DNA of 64,000 nt from Verrucomicrobiota bacterium (GTDB taxonomy: Bacteria; Verrucomicrobiota; Verrucomicrobiia; Limisphaerales; UBA1319), in NCBI GenBank assembly GCA_022709905.1, contig JAKLHY010000005.1:162101-226100 (forward strand). The letters run 5' to 3'. Of the stretch, positions 55,969-63,406 are shown piece by piece; within the stretch, counting starts at the first letter, position 1, and the number at the start of each line of letters is the position of its first letter. The translations under genes were made by a program, and so were the position numbers. Under the pieces are notes generated by a model. The model was given only the letters and a program-made list of their open reading frames with translations, had not been told where the DNA came from and ran no database searches.

Positions 55969-57375
55969 CTACTTTTGTTCATCCGGCTTGAGAGGGCCGC
56001 GCAACCGCTCTGAAGATGCGGGCGCGCGGGAATCCAGAGCGGCCACAGGCCAGTAGATCCGAAAAACGATTCCCTGCGGCGATGCTTTGGCGACCTCGAT
56101 CCATCCCTCGTGCTGCTTGACCAGGCCATAAACAGAGGCCAGACGGAGGCCGGATCCCTGAGTGTGATCGGTCCATCCAAAAAAGGGATCGAATACATGA
56201 TCGGCAGCCGGCAATTTTAGGGTGGGATTTGAGTCCTTCATTTCAATACACACATATCGTTTTTCAGGACTGTGCGGCTTCACCGTCAGTTCATGGGCGC
56301 CGGGCGGGGCAAGCCGGGTACTCCAGGTAATCCGCCCGCCATCCGGTTCGGCCTCCACGGCATTGCTCGTCAGGCTGGAAACCACCCGTTCCATGGCCTG
56401 GGAATCCGCCCAAACAGGAGGAAGCAGCGGTGTCAACTCCAATTCGAGGATGCCTTTGGAGCCGCAGATCTTCTTGAGCGCTGGCTCCAACCGAGATACC
56501 AAAGCGTTCACATCGACGTCTCGGGGTTGAATCATGAGCCGGCGACTGAAAGCCAGCAGCTCGCTTGTCAGATTGACGGCCCTCGCCGAAGCCCCGAGAA
56601 TTTCGTCAAAAGCTTCCTTGATGGTCGGATGTTCCGGTTGAGTTTCCTGCAGGCCGAGGTGGGCGTATCCCTGGATCACGGTATGCAGATTGTTAAATTC
56701 ATGGGCCAGTCCTCCGGCCAGATAACCGACTGACTCGAGCCGCTGGGCTTGGAGGAGTTGATGTTCCATGCGTGTGCGTTCCTCGATTTCCTGCTTGAGC
56801 CGGCGATTGGCCTCTTTGAGCTCGGCTGTCCGCAAGGTCACCAACCGGTCCAAGTCCTGCGCTTTCAGGGATGCCTGGCGGCTGACCTGCCACTTCCTCG
56901 TCAACGCGTGGGCCAGTTGGATCACCTCGATGTTGTCGAATGGCTTCTTCAGAATCAACAGACCGTCCGATTCGCCAAGCCGCCGGATCAGAGTCTCCCA
57001 GGAGTAATCCGAATAGGCCGTACAAACAACGGTTTGCAGATCGGGACTCACCTTCCACAAATGCTCAATGGTCTCCACGCCATCCCAACCGGGGGGCATT
57101 CGGACATCGACAAAGGCCAGGGCGTATGGCTGGCCCGTGGCCTGTGCGGTCTCGACTTTCACCAGAGCCTCCTGTCCTTGCAGGGCGTAATCGAGCTCAA
57201 ACTGGGCAAAAACGGGCTCCTGTTTCTTTCGGTCGAACAGCAGGGCTTCCTTCTCGAGCAGTCGTCGATTTTCACTCGGGGCTGCCCCCAGCACCTTGCG
57301 CATGTCTTCGTGAATGGCAGGATTGTCGTCGACGACAAGGATACGCCGATTGGGCTGCATTGGATCCATTTTCAT
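55969..57375 (-). CDS. receiver-histidine kinase hybrid with degenerate ATP-binding G1 box
   Basis: 468 residues. A receiver domain at ~11-165 shows V-V-D-D-N, the phospho-Asp in F-V-D-V-R-M-P, and L-K-K-P-F. A coiled linker (~165-210) leads to a HisKA-type H-box L-A-H-E-F-N-N (His near residue 223). The catalytic ATPase domain has the N-box-like S-N-A-V-E-A and F-box D-H-V-F-D-P-F-F. The G1 box, normally D-x-G-x-G, reads D-S-N-P-T (near residue 378), and G2 is G-S-G-L-R-L. ATP binding may therefore be weak or lost. The receiver-first order and gain of an H-box suggest it relays or blocks a signal rather than simply autophosphorylating. No cognate regulator gene is adjacent. Confidence 0.8.
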   Translation of the reverse strand: MKMDPMQPNRRILVVDDNPAIHEDMRKVLGAAPSENRRLLEKEALLFDRKKQEPVFAQFELDYALQGQEALVKVETAQATGQPYALAFVDVRMPPGWDGVETIEHLWKVSPDLQTVVCTAYSDYSWETLIRRLGESDGLLILKKPFDNIEVIQLAHALTRKWQVSRQASLKAQDLDRLVTLRTAELKEANRRLKQEIEERTRMEHQLLQAQRLESVGYLAGGLAHEFNNLHTVIQGYAHLGLQETQPEHPTIKEAFDEILGASARAVNLTSELLAFSRRLMIQPRDVDVNALVSRLEPALKKICGSKGILELELTPLLPPVWADSQAMERVVSSLTSNAVEAEPDGGRITWSTRLAPPGAHELTVKPHSPEKRYVCIEMKDSNPTLKLPAADHVFDPFFGWTDHTQGSGLRLASVYGLVKQHEGWIEVAKASPQGIVFRIYWPVAALDSRAPASSERLRGPLKPDEQK

Positions 57376-57568
57376 GGTGTTTTTACCGTCTTCAACCTAG
57401 CACGTGCCCGCTGTCACGCACAAAGAGTTTTTCGCGCCAGTATTGCGGCCTGAGGCAATCCAAGTCCGTGACGCAACAGAGGCTCTCCCCACGCCGAACG
57501 CACTTGGTTCGAACGTAATCGCTCTCGCCAAAGTCCGAGACGCCTGATATTGAGAGAAGTCATTGTCT

Positions 57569-58705
57569 ATGGATCTGAATCGACGGCGATTTCTAGCCTC
57601 GTGCGGCGCGGCGGTCTGGGGTCCGTTGGTTGCCCGACTTGGAATGGCTTCAACAAAGGCGGCCAGCATGTCCTCCTCCGGCAAACCGCGCATTCACGCG
57701 AAAAAAATCAGGTTGGAACTTCAGCACGCCTGGGGCATTGCCCGCGGAACTACGGAGTTCAAGGAAAACGTGCTGGTGAATTACGAGCGCGACGGCCTGA
57801 CTGGCCTCGGCGAAGCCGGGCACCTCACGGCCGCCGGTCAGACGGCGGACCAGACCCTGGCCGGAATCGAGCGGCTCAGGTCTTTTTACGAACGCCTCGA
57901 GCCGTCGTCCTATGCCAGCCTCCCTGACTTGGCCGATACCCTGCCTGACGCCCCGCCCCCCGCACGGGCGGCCTTGGAAATGGCCCTCCTGGATTGGTGG
58001 GGAAAAAAACAACAACTCCCCTTGCACCGAGTCCTCGAGGTCCATCCCCAGCGCGAGGTCCCTACCTCCTTTTCCATTGGTTTGGATACTCCTGAAATGA
58101 TGCGTCAAAAGGCGCGCGAAGCCGGCCCATACCGCATTCTCAAAGTCAAACTCGGCCGCGAAAACGACGAAGAAATCATCCGCACCCTGCGCGAGGTCAC
58201 CGACAAACCGATCCGAGTCGACGCCAACGAAGGCTGGCGCGACAAGGAAACCGCCATCCGAAAACTCGAATGGCTCGAACGCCACAACATCGAACTGGTG
58301 GAACAACCGTTGCCGCGCCAACTCGTCGAGGAAACCCGCTGGCTCACGGAACGCACCCGTCTGCCGCTGGTCGCCGATGAATCAGTCCACACTTGCCGTG
58401 ATATTCCGTCCGTTGCCGGGGCTTACTCCGGCATCAACATCAAACTGATGAAAGCCGGCGGCCTGCTCGAGGCCCTGCGCATGTTTGCCGCCGCCAAAAA
58501 GCTGGGCCTCGACACCATGCTCGGTTGCATGATTGAAACCAGCGTGGCCATCACGGCCGCTGTGCACTTGCAGGCCCTCGCCCGATGGGTGGACCTTGAT
58601 GGCAACCTGCTTCTGAGAAACGATCCCTATCAAGGCGCAACCTTTGCCGACGGCTATTGGCGAGTTCCCAACACCCCCGGACTCGGGGTGCAACCCAGGC
58701 GTTGA
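57569..58705 (+). CDS. Tat-exported dipeptide epimerase (enolase superfamily)
   Basis: 378 residues from the ATG at 57569, chosen because it begins M-D-L-N-R-R-R-F-L-A, a twin-arginine signal. A TTG at 57563 is also possible. The enolase-superfamily capping domain is followed by a TIM barrel with the epimerase set: K-V-K (K192, K194), D218, E245 and D270 as metal ligands, and K292 in I-N-I-K-L-M-K. This is the L-Ala-D/L-Glu epimerase (YkfB/YcjG) group. The gene ends 2 nt before an NlpC/P60 peptidase gene, the same pairing as ykfB-ykfC of Bacillus murein-peptide use. The Tat signal predicts periplasmic action, unlike the cytoplasmic YkfB. Confidence 0.85.
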   Translation: MDLNRRRFLASCGAAVWGPLVARLGMASTKAASMSSSGKPRIHAKKIRLELQHAWGIARGTTEFKENVLVNYERDGLTGLGEAGHLTAAGQTADQTLAGIERLRSFYERLEPSSYASLPDLADTLPDAPPPARAALEMALLDWWGKKQQLPLHRVLEVHPQREVPTSFSIGLDTPEMMRQKAREAGPYRILKVKLGRENDEEIIRTLREVTDKPIRVDANEGWRDKETAIRKLEWLERHNIELVEQPLPRQLVEETRWLTERTRLPLVADESVHTCRDIPSVAGAYSGINIKLMKAGGLLEALRMFAAAKKLGLDTMLGCMIETSVAITAAVHLQALARWVDLDGNLLLRNDPYQGATFADGYWRVPNTPGLGVQPRR

Positions 58706-58707
58706 TC

Positions 58708-59886
58708 ATGGCGCGATTTCGTCTCTCCAGCTCCAATCGGATCCTTATCTTCTTGATCATTATGCAAGTAACACAGCTGTTCGCCGCACTCGAGCTCGAG
58801 CACTTCGAAAAGGAAGGCGAAGCCTTTCACCGCGAAATCGCCCGGAAAGTCGGGGCGAAACTCGAGGCCCACCCAGAAGCGCTCAAGACGTGCCTCGAAC
58901 GCATTCGCAGCCTGATCCTGTCCGACCGGGTTGGATTCTTCTTCAATGTCAGCGCCGAACTGGAGGGCGAAACCATTATCCTGGCCGGTGAATCCGAGCG
59001 GCCCGAGTTCAAAAAAATCACCCGCGAAGTCTTCCGTCACCTGGGATTCACGTCGGTGGTCGACCGGGTGGAAATCGTGCCGGATTGGACCGCCGATCCC
59101 CCGCCCTTTGGCGTCGCCATTCAACCCCATGTCATGACCTGGTCGCGCCCCAACCTTACGGGAATTCCCATGGACGAGGCTTTATACGGCGAACCCGTCT
59201 ATGTCCTTAAGGAACTTGCCGGCGCCGTGTTGATCAAGAATTTTTCCGGCTACTGGGGTTATGCCGCAAAGGCCGAGATCCGCAGGATTACCAAGACGGA
59301 ATTTATTCGGCTGGTCAATGCGGCAACGGCGACTTTGACCGAGGACTACCGAACCCTCGATCAGTTCGTCCCGCGAGGCAGCCGTCTCGCGGTCAAGGAT
59401 CAAACATCAGATGCTCATTACATTCTGCAGGGACCGTCCGGCGAGCCATTCAAGGTGCCTAAGTTCCTATGCTTGTCGCACAATCGATCCCTGGAAATCC
59501 AGCGCGTGCTGGAGCAGGCACGATCTTATCTCCGAACTCCCTACAATCTCGGGGGCAAAAATTCCAGCACGGGCATCGATTGCTCCGGGCTAGTTCAAAT
59601 GGCCTATCGCACGATCGGCGTAAACCTGGCTCGCGACGCCAAACAACAATATCTGAGCGGCAACCTCATCCTGCCCGGCGCCTCCGAGGCATTGCTTCCA
59701 GGCGACGCGCTTTTCTTCATGGGCGATGAAGGCCAAGTCGACCATACCGCCCTCTACCTCGGCAGCCAGGAGATTCTCCACGCCACAGGCCCCGAAGTAA
59801 AAATCCAAAGCCTGGATCCCGCCTCCACCAACTATTTCAAGCGATTCACTCAAGACTTCATCGGCGCCAAACGATTCTGGTGGTAG
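58708..59886 (+). CDS. NlpC/P60 (C40) family peptidase
   Basis: 392 residues from the ATG at 58708, two bases after the epimerase stop; an ATG at 58657 is rejected because it lies inside that gene. A signal peptide precedes an N-terminal ~110-residue domain and two SH3-like domains (G-Y-W-G-Y-A near residue 185, R-G-S-R-L-A-V-K near 225). The NlpC/P60 catalytic domain is at ~270-392. The catalytic Cys is C292 in I-D-C-S-G-L, the His is H346 in V-D-H-T-A, and H358 in I-L-H-A-T-G completes the set. Such enzymes cut the gamma-D-Glu-diaminoacid bond in murein peptides, yielding L-Ala-D-Glu for the epimerase upstream. Strong functional pair. Confidence 0.9.
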   Translation: MARFRLSSSNRILIFLIIMQVTQLFAALELEHFEKEGEAFHREIARKVGAKLEAHPEALKTCLERIRSLILSDRVGFFFNVSAELEGETIILAGESERPEFKKITREVFRHLGFTSVVDRVEIVPDWTADPPPFGVAIQPHVMTWSRPNLTGIPMDEALYGEPVYVLKELAGAVLIKNFSGYWGYAAKAEIRRITKTEFIRLVNAATATLTEDYRTLDQFVPRGSRLAVKDQTSDAHYILQGPSGEPFKVPKFLCLSHNRSLEIQRVLEQARSYLRTPYNLGGKNSSTGIDCSGLVQMAYRTIGVNLARDAKQQYLSGNLILPGASEALLPGDALFFMGDEGQVDHTALYLGSQEILHATGPEVKIQSLDPASTNYFKRFTQDFIGAKRFWW

Positions 59887-60249
59887 ACAAACACCCCAGG
59901 CCCCAAACCCAGTCCCGTCAGGGACGACCGATATTAGCCCACCGTTTCAATGGTGGATTCCGACGCCCCAGGCCCCACCCCAAGCCCCGCCAGGGGCGAA
60001 AGAAGCTCCGGGAATGCCTTTGTGTCCCGGATCTCATCCCTGGCCTATGCCCCTTGCACCCTCTCTTGCGTCCTTGCTGGGGCTCGCTCTCGGGCCGAGC
60101 CTACAAACCGAGAGATCAATCACTCGGCTATGTTCTTCCGCCCTGCCGGGCTGGGTGATGGACGAGGGCCAGTCTCAAGCCGGGAATCTAGCATATCATA
60201 AAGATGAAAAACCGGTTCCAGCCATGATGACCGTGAATGAAGAAGATGG
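59887..60249. repeat. spacer with two tandem GC-rich repeat units
   Basis: This part of a 617-base stretch with no protein gene begins with two related units, 59894-59928 and 59966-60000, about 72 bp apart. Each has a C-C-C-C-A-G-G-C-C-C-C-rich start and then a short hairpin (GTCCC/GGGAC and GCCCC/GGGGC with 4-nt loops). Between them is a further hairpin with CCACC/GGTGG arms (59940-59957 region). The rest (60001-60249) shows no reading frame I trust. It looks like a degenerate dispersed intergenic repeat family; the family assignment is my impression, not tested. Confidence 0.45.
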
Positions 60250-60321
60250 AGCCAGTTCCCGGGCTCGAACCGGGGACCGACGGTTTACAAAACCGTTGCT
60301 CTGCCACTGAGCTAAACTGGC
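60250..60321 (-). tRNA. tRNA-Thr (anticodon UGU)
   Basis: On the minus strand the sequence folds into a complete cloverleaf with a fully paired 7-bp acceptor stem. A 4-bp D-stem with loop AGTGGCA, anticodon stem ACGGT/ACCGT and loop TTTGTAA follow, so the anticodon is TGT, which reads ACA. The T-arm has CCCGG/CCGGG with loop TTCGAGC. Including the discriminator T it is 72 nt; the CCA end is not encoded. Confidence 0.95.
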
Positions 60322-60503
60322 ATTAGCTGCGCAATGCGGATAATGTTGGGACGAAATGCTCCCCGTCAAGTTCAAAGCACGGCCTTGAATTATTTGAGGA
60401 GGCTGCCTTGGGTGCAGCCACAACACTCCAGCTTTTCCTATCGCGCGCTGGCGCGAGAGACGGGGAGATGGTAGTGTCGCACTGAATCTCAACCTCAAAT
60501 TCA
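60322..60503. other. tRNA-Thr to secreted-protein gene spacer
   Basis: No gene is supported here. Two short hairpins are visible: GGCTGC/GCAGCC (60400-60419 region) and CGCGC/GCGCG in the 60445-60460 region. The rest appears to be leader for the gene at 60504 or promoter for the tRNA on the other strand; no clear -35/-10 pair is seen. Confidence 0.3.
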
Positions 60504-62594
60504 ATGAAAATGGATCATAAATTTTCGTCGTTCCTTTCGAATCCCAGCGGAAAGCGGGGTGCCTGGCTGTTGGCGTGCGGAATCCTCGCAACCGTTTTGG
60601 CGGCGAACGCCCAGACGCCCATTGTGATGATGGATCACTTTTCTTATCTTCCGGGGGAAAGCATCGTAACGACGTTCAAAGACGGCCCTGGGAATCGAAA
60701 AGACTGGCTGGGGATCTATCCGCGAGATGTCGAGCCGGGAGGCGGTTCGACGGCCTGGTATTACGTGGATGGGACCCAAGCGGGCAACACGGCGCTGAAA
60801 GATGGCGTCGTAACATTTCCGGGCGGACTGGACCAGGCGGGCGACTGGACAATGCACCTCTGTGTCAACGACGATTATGTGAGCGTGGCCCGATCCAACT
60901 TTCGCGTGGTCGACCCGGGACTGCCGTTTGTCCGGCCCGAAAGCGGGGAGTATGTCACGGGCGCGCCCATCACGGTGAACTTCACCAACGGACCGGCTAA
61001 TCCGGCGGACTGGATCGGCATCTACCAGGCCGGAGAAATCCCCGATGGCGATCCGACATCGATTGCCTGGAACTACGTGGGCGGCACTCAGTCATATGGC
61101 GAGGGAATATCCTCGGGCTCGGTCACTTTTCCGGCGGGTCTGGCCACCCCGGGCGAGTATGAGGTGTTTTTCCTGGAAAACGACGGCTACACCGTGCTGG
61201 CGAGCGAACCCTTCAGGGTTGTTGCGCCTTCAGGGCTTAAGGCCCGTGTGATTCAGATCCATCCCGCGCCGGACTCGGTTGGTGTAACGCCCCAGGTCGA
61301 GTACAGGGCGGTCATCACAAATGAAACCACAAGCGTCGTCATCGATTCGATCAAGTTGAGTGTTGACGGCGCTTCGGTGAGTTCCACCGTTACCGCCATT
61401 CCAGGGGGGGCGGAGGTCACCTACACCAATACCGCGCTGTTCGTCCCCGAATCAACGCATACCTACGAACTGGTTTTCTCGGATAACGGAATCCCGGCGG
61501 CGGCAGTCACAAACCAGCTTTCATTCACCGTGGCAAAATACCAGAACGTTGTGTTACCCGCCCCGCTCTATTTCGAAAACTTCGATTCGACACCTGAAGG
61601 GCAACTTCCGGCCGGCTGGACGCAGAAAAGCTACACTGAGATTCAGGATTTTGACCCAGACCTGGGCAATCTGAACTCAGCGAGCTACGCGAACTGGATT
61701 GTCGTTGATGCCGACCGGTTCAAAGGGAGCTTCGTCACCTACAGCAATCCCGATAATCCCGAGGATTGGGAGACGGATTATCACAGAGTGTTGTCGGTTA
61801 ATCCAATGAACGTGTTGGACGGCCAAGTGTTCAAAGAACCCCTGGCGAAAGGTCGTTTTGCCTTCGCAAACTCCGGTTATCGGAATGGCGCCTCGCAAGT
61901 CCTCTATCTCTTTACGCCCGACTACAATCTAGTCGGCAAGACGGATATCTACCTCTCGTTTCATAGCCTGTGGGAACAAAATCAGGACAGCATCGCCGCC
62001 GTTGAATACTCAATGAATCAAGGCCAAACCTGGCTGCCCATAATTTATATGATCAATTCCGGAGACATCGTGCGTGATGCGCAGGATAACATCGATGCCG
62101 TGGCAACCTTGACCGCCGAACACGACGATGTCGCATGGTATATCGATCCCGATACAGGCGCCGATGTCGGCAGGACCTACGGAGCGTTTGTTGCCGCGCC
62201 CGTCTCCGCCGCCCTCGAGCCTTTCATCAGCCCCCGGATCGATGACGATCGAGTGGAGTCCAAGCGGGTGGAGTTGTTTCGTCTGACGCAGGCCGATGGC
62301 CAAGCCAAGGTCCGCTTTCGTTTCGCTCATGCGGGCACAGACAGCTGGTACTTTGGCATCGATGACTTCGGGCTCTACAGCATCTCCGCCGAACCGCTCC
62401 AGATCACCGGCGCAAAGATGGTCGACGGCAAGTTTTCGTTCACTTGGACAGGGGGGCAAGGGCCGTTCCAGGTTTACAGGAGCACGTCGTTGGCGCCTGA
62501 CAGCTGGGCTCCGGTTGGCAGCCCCGCCGAGGAACGTTCCTTTTCGGATACCGCCAACAACGGTCCAGCCTTCTACTTCGTCAAGGGCCAGTAA
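60504..62594 (+). CDS. secreted protein with duplicated Ig-like modules and C-terminal module
   Basis: 696 residues. Signal peptide ends A-A-N-A-Q (~residue 37). Two clearly homologous ~100-residue modules follow at ~38-137 and ~138-238, each with N-x-x-D-W-I/L-G-I-Y, G-G-T/D-G-T-Q and V-T-F-P-x-G-L. An Ig-like domain (~245-345) follows, then a large beta-sandwich region from L-Y-F-E-N-F-D-S-T, as in adhesin/peptidase C-terminal domains, to ~640. The last ~60 residues carry the shared terminal module (V-Y-R-S-T-S-L ... A-F-Y-F-V-K-G-Q), with the usual Arg changed to Phe. The Trp-Gly-Tyr modules resemble small Ig modules next to metallophosphoesterases. No catalytic site is recognised; a binding role is likely. 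Confidence 0.68.
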   Translation: MKMDHKFSSFLSNPSGKRGAWLLACGILATVLAANAQTPIVMMDHFSYLPGESIVTTFKDGPGNRKDWLGIYPRDVEPGGGSTAWYYVDGTQAGNTALKDGVVTFPGGLDQAGDWTMHLCVNDDYVSVARSNFRVVDPGLPFVRPESGEYVTGAPITVNFTNGPANPADWIGIYQAGEIPDGDPTSIAWNYVGGTQSYGEGISSGSVTFPAGLATPGEYEVFFLENDGYTVLASEPFRVVAPSGLKARVIQIHPAPDSVGVTPQVEYRAVITNETTSVVIDSIKLSVDGASVSSTVTAIPGGAEVTYTNTALFVPESTHTYELVFSDNGIPAAAVTNQLSFTVAKYQNVVLPAPLYFENFDSTPEGQLPAGWTQKSYTEIQDFDPDLGNLNSASYANWIVVDADRFKGSFVTYSNPDNPEDWETDYHRVLSVNPMNVLDGQVFKEPLAKGRFAFANSGYRNGASQVLYLFTPDYNLVGKTDIYLSFHSLWEQNQDSIAAVEYSMNQGQTWLPIIYMINSGDIVRDAQDNIDAVATLTAEHDDVAWYIDPDTGADVGRTYGAFVAAPVSAALEPFISPRIDDDRVESKRVELFRLTQADGQAKVRFRFAHAGTDSWYFGIDDFGLYSISAEPLQITGAKMVDGKFSFTWTGGQGPFQVYRSTSLAPDSWAPVGSPAEERSFSDTANNGPAFYFVKGQ

Positions 62595-62726
62595 ACGGTG
62601 CCATTTGGGGTCTGCCCTTAAATTAATAGTTAGCTTGATTCTCCAGGCGGTGATCGATGCGGGTTGCCTGTTTGTGCCTGGTTGAATCCCGCCGGGCCTC
62701 GCGCTTCGCTTTGGCCCGTTGCTGGC

Positions 62727-63389
62727 TCATGACGACCCCGCGCCCAGCCCCAAACCAACTGCCATGTCCCGTTGGAGCAGATTTGCCGAAACCTGGTATG
62801 TCGGATTGTTGATCGAGGCCGGCGCCTTGTAGAGGGTCATGTAGTCGAATAATCCCACACCCAGTGTCGCGTCGCCCGATGTCATCTCGAGTTTCAGAAC
62901 ATGCGAACCTGCCGTGATGCTGATCGTGCCCGTAAGCGTTTGCCAGCCATCGATGGCCCCGTTGACGGTCATATCCGTGTACTGGCCTCCCTCGATCTGA
63001 AGGCGAAAGCTGCCGCTATACTGCGCAGCCACCCTTCGGGCGCGGACCTCGATCCGATAGGTAGCCGCCTCGGCCGTCGTTATGGAATAGCGGAACCAGT
63101 TGCCCTGCCATCCCTTCAAGCAATAGCCACGGCTGCCGTCGTAATCGGAGCACCGGTAAATGGCAACGCCCTCGTCGCGATACTTCGTATTTGGGAGACC
63201 GTTTGGAGCCGAGTAAGCCACGTTCACGCCGCCTCGGTTGAACTGTTCGCATTCGATGGTGGCCGGCAAGGCAAACTCGAACCCGTTGAATGAGGTTCCC
63301 TGGGCTCTGCAGTCGAGATCGGACACTGCGAACATCAGCCCGGCGGTCAATACGGTCGAGAAAAGTCCTGGATATAGATGAGTTTTCAT
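62727..63389 (-). CDS. secreted carbohydrate-binding-like protein (CBM6-type)
   Basis: 220 residues. A signal peptide (L-F-S-T-V-L-T-A-G-L-M-F-A) ends near C-R-A-Q. The body resembles CBM6/CBM35-type beta-sandwiches: I-E-C-E-Q-F-N-R-G-G, Y-R-D-E-G-V, G-N-W-F-R-Y-S-I-T, Y-R-I-E-V-R-A and the final F-D-Y-M-T-L-Y. It has no catalytic domain and ends soon after the module with a Gly-rich stretch, lacking the 'FYR' terminal module of its neighbours. It is 17 nt after the upstream gene at 63407, suggesting co-transcription. It probably binds a polysaccharide, but the fused enzyme is missing, so it may be a remnant or a stand-alone binding protein. Confidence 0.66.
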   Translation of the reverse strand: MKTHLYPGLFSTVLTAGLMFAVSDLDCRAQGTSFNGFEFALPATIECEQFNRGGVNVAYSAPNGLPNTKYRDEGVAIYRCSDYDGSRGYCLKGWQGNWFRYSITTAEAATYRIEVRARRVAAQYSGSFRLQIEGGQYTDMTVNGAIDGWQTLTGTISITAGSHVLKLEMTSGDATLGVGLFDYMTLYKAPASINNPTYQVSANLLQRDMAVGLGLGAGSS

Positions 63390-63406
63390 GAGACGATTCC
63401 TTATTA

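Noticed and set aside
59887..60249. Small ORFs near the tRNA (about 80-98 residues)
   Set aside because: They read through repeat-like hairpins, have no motif and change frame between units.
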